Part shown: piece after piece, positions 62,831 to 64,000 of the stretch | How positions within the stretch are numbered: position 1 is the first letter of the stretch | How the letters are laid out: each line of letters begins with the position of its first letter | Assembly (NCBI GenBank): GCA_024305405.1 | Contig: JAKNDB010000087.1 | Coordinates: forward strand, 806,001 to 870,000 | DNA from: Dirofilaria immitis | Lineage: Eukaryota > Nematoda > Chromadorea > Rhabditida > Onchocercidae | DNA: 64,000 bases | Reading direction: 5' to 3' | Position numbers and translations under genes: made by a program | The notes under the pieces: generated by a model | Databases searched by the model: none | The model's input: only the letters and a program-made list of their open reading frames with translations | Told to the model about the DNA's origin: nothing

Positions 62831-64000
62831 TTAAATTTGTAATAAAAAAATAAACAGGCATGTTGATATTTTATTCCCATAAAAATATAAAGAAGCAACA
62901 GTGAATCAATTTACCTGTGTGCCGTGACTATGTTTAGAATTTTATGCTGAAAAGAAAATTCTTTCGTTTTAGGAAAAATTTTTTGTTGAAAGTTTGTCTT
63001 TTATCGCTTCGCATTAGCAACATGGTTTGGTATTTATTATAGTTTTAGGAAACGATGAATTTCAGGCCGATTCTGATATCTTCCACTTTGGAATTATTAA
63101 TCAATGAAAATAAGCGGAAAGTGGTGAAATAGAGTAACCCAAAAAAGCATCATAATGAAACGAAGCCTAACTAGGCAACTTGGATTGAATTTAATAGAGA
63201 TCCTTGTTGACATTAAGTCGCACTTCTTCATCACTGCAATAGAAAAATAATGCAATGTAGCGAATGATCTTAAGACACTTCTGATGAATCGCTGTCAGTT
63301 TTTATTTAATGAATTCTTGATAGCCTTATAAAGCGCATGTTGTGATTCGAAATGCCATGATGCGAGAGGTAGAAGGCTGATATATTTTCATTGCCTGATA
63401 TCGAAGATTATCATTGCTATTTTCTATACCGATCAAAGTGATTGATAAGCACCTTTGTTCAAATTAGAGATAATATTAACTAGATAAATGGATTTCAACA
63501 ACTATTTTTTAATGACTTAATTCATCATAACAGTAAGTTAATGAGAAGGCTGTTGATAAATCGAAAAACTGTCGTACATAGATTTTGTATGCTAAAGTCA
63601 AGTCAGAGTGCAGCTCATCCGTTCTAGACATTTGTTTGAAAAATATCTTTTGAATCTCGACAAGTTTGCTTCGATCACACAATGTGGCATTGCTTGGGAA
63701 ATAAATCGTAAAAGATATAGTGATATAAAGCAGCATACAGTTTCTTTGTTCCAGAAATTGCACAACAACATTTTCCGAATCTTGACAAGTTTCCAAAATT
63801 GCATCTTTAAAGTGAATAATAGATTCTCAAGATATCTGCTATTTAATGCTACTGATATGTACCATTTCATGATTTCAAATCAACAATTGACTTTTACTTG
63901 TTAAAAATAAGGTGAATTTAGGTCGATTCATTCATTATCAATTAGATTGTGGTTATTTTCAAAAGATTATGTAAAGTTAATTTCACAGATGCATAATTCA
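62831..64000. other. No gene confirmed; one exon-like frame
   Basis: The minus-strand frame 63796-63509 has a protein-like composition (METCQDSENVVVQFLEQRNC ... FPSNATLCDRSKLVEIQKIF) and could be an exon of the gene ending at 61819, but splice sites are unclear and no family is recognised. The rest of this stretch shows nothing. Confidence 0.25.

Overview
This is nuclear DNA of a parasitic-type nematode. It is about 70% A+T, with short introns (typically 50-400 bp) ending in TTTTAG/TTTCAG and spliceosomal genes on both strands. The PCNA, UNC-93-like and muscle Ig proteins are closest in style to nematode orthologues, and BEL/Pao retrotransposon debris is scattered between genes. A filarial (clade III) worm is my best guess, but the sequence alone does not prove it.

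Layout. 1-13 kb is gene-poor accessory DNA. A near-identical 758-bp inverted repeat (1-758 and 7662-8417) encloses 6.9 kb of decayed sequence, followed by a BEL/Pao relic with an LTR-like end (9.7-11.6 kb) and a broken C2H2 zinc-finger array (12.3 kb). 14.4-20.1 kb holds an UNC-93-like membrane protein (minus strand), bracketed by a second inverted repeat whose far arm (23.9-24.7 kb) carries a copy of that gene's 3' end. A mitochondrial L27-like remnant lies at 22.7 kb. 27.1-28.4 kb is PCNA (minus). A 23-bp satellite lies at 29.5-29.8 kb. 31.1-33.8 kb is the C-terminal part of a DIM-1/twitchin-like Ig muscle protein (minus). 36.3-37.3 kb is ARV1 (minus), divergent from a METTL23-type methyltransferase (plus, 37.7-42.2 kb). 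Then three plus-strand genes follow in a row: N-acetylglucosamine kinase (43.2-45.3 kb), a ZHP/RNF212-type meiotic RING protein (46.1-48.8 kb) and a Zc3h12a-like NYN ribonuclease candidate (49.2-50.2 kb). On the minus strand come a TESK-type protein kinase (52.1-57.7 kb) and a GTSF1-like double CHHC zinc-finger protein (60.2-60.7 kb). The last 3 kb has only exon fragments and repeat debris.

The most important observation for anyone using this annotation is that almost every well-conserved gene has one or two single-base frame breaks, each placed in an A/T run and mostly one base too short. I list twelve. This looks like a homopolymer error signature of the assembly rather than gene death, so the genes are annotated as genes and the break positions are given. 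Exon coordinates were worked out by hand from splice sites, phase and homology; gene starts and ends that I could not fix are stated.

How the genes relate: PCNA (replication), the ZHP-type RING protein (crossover formation), the GTSF1-like and NYN proteins (small-RNA biology in other animals) could all act in the germ line. I see no evidence beyond proximity that they form one system. No rRNA, tRNA, CRISPR array or bacterial (Wolbachia-like) insert was recognised.
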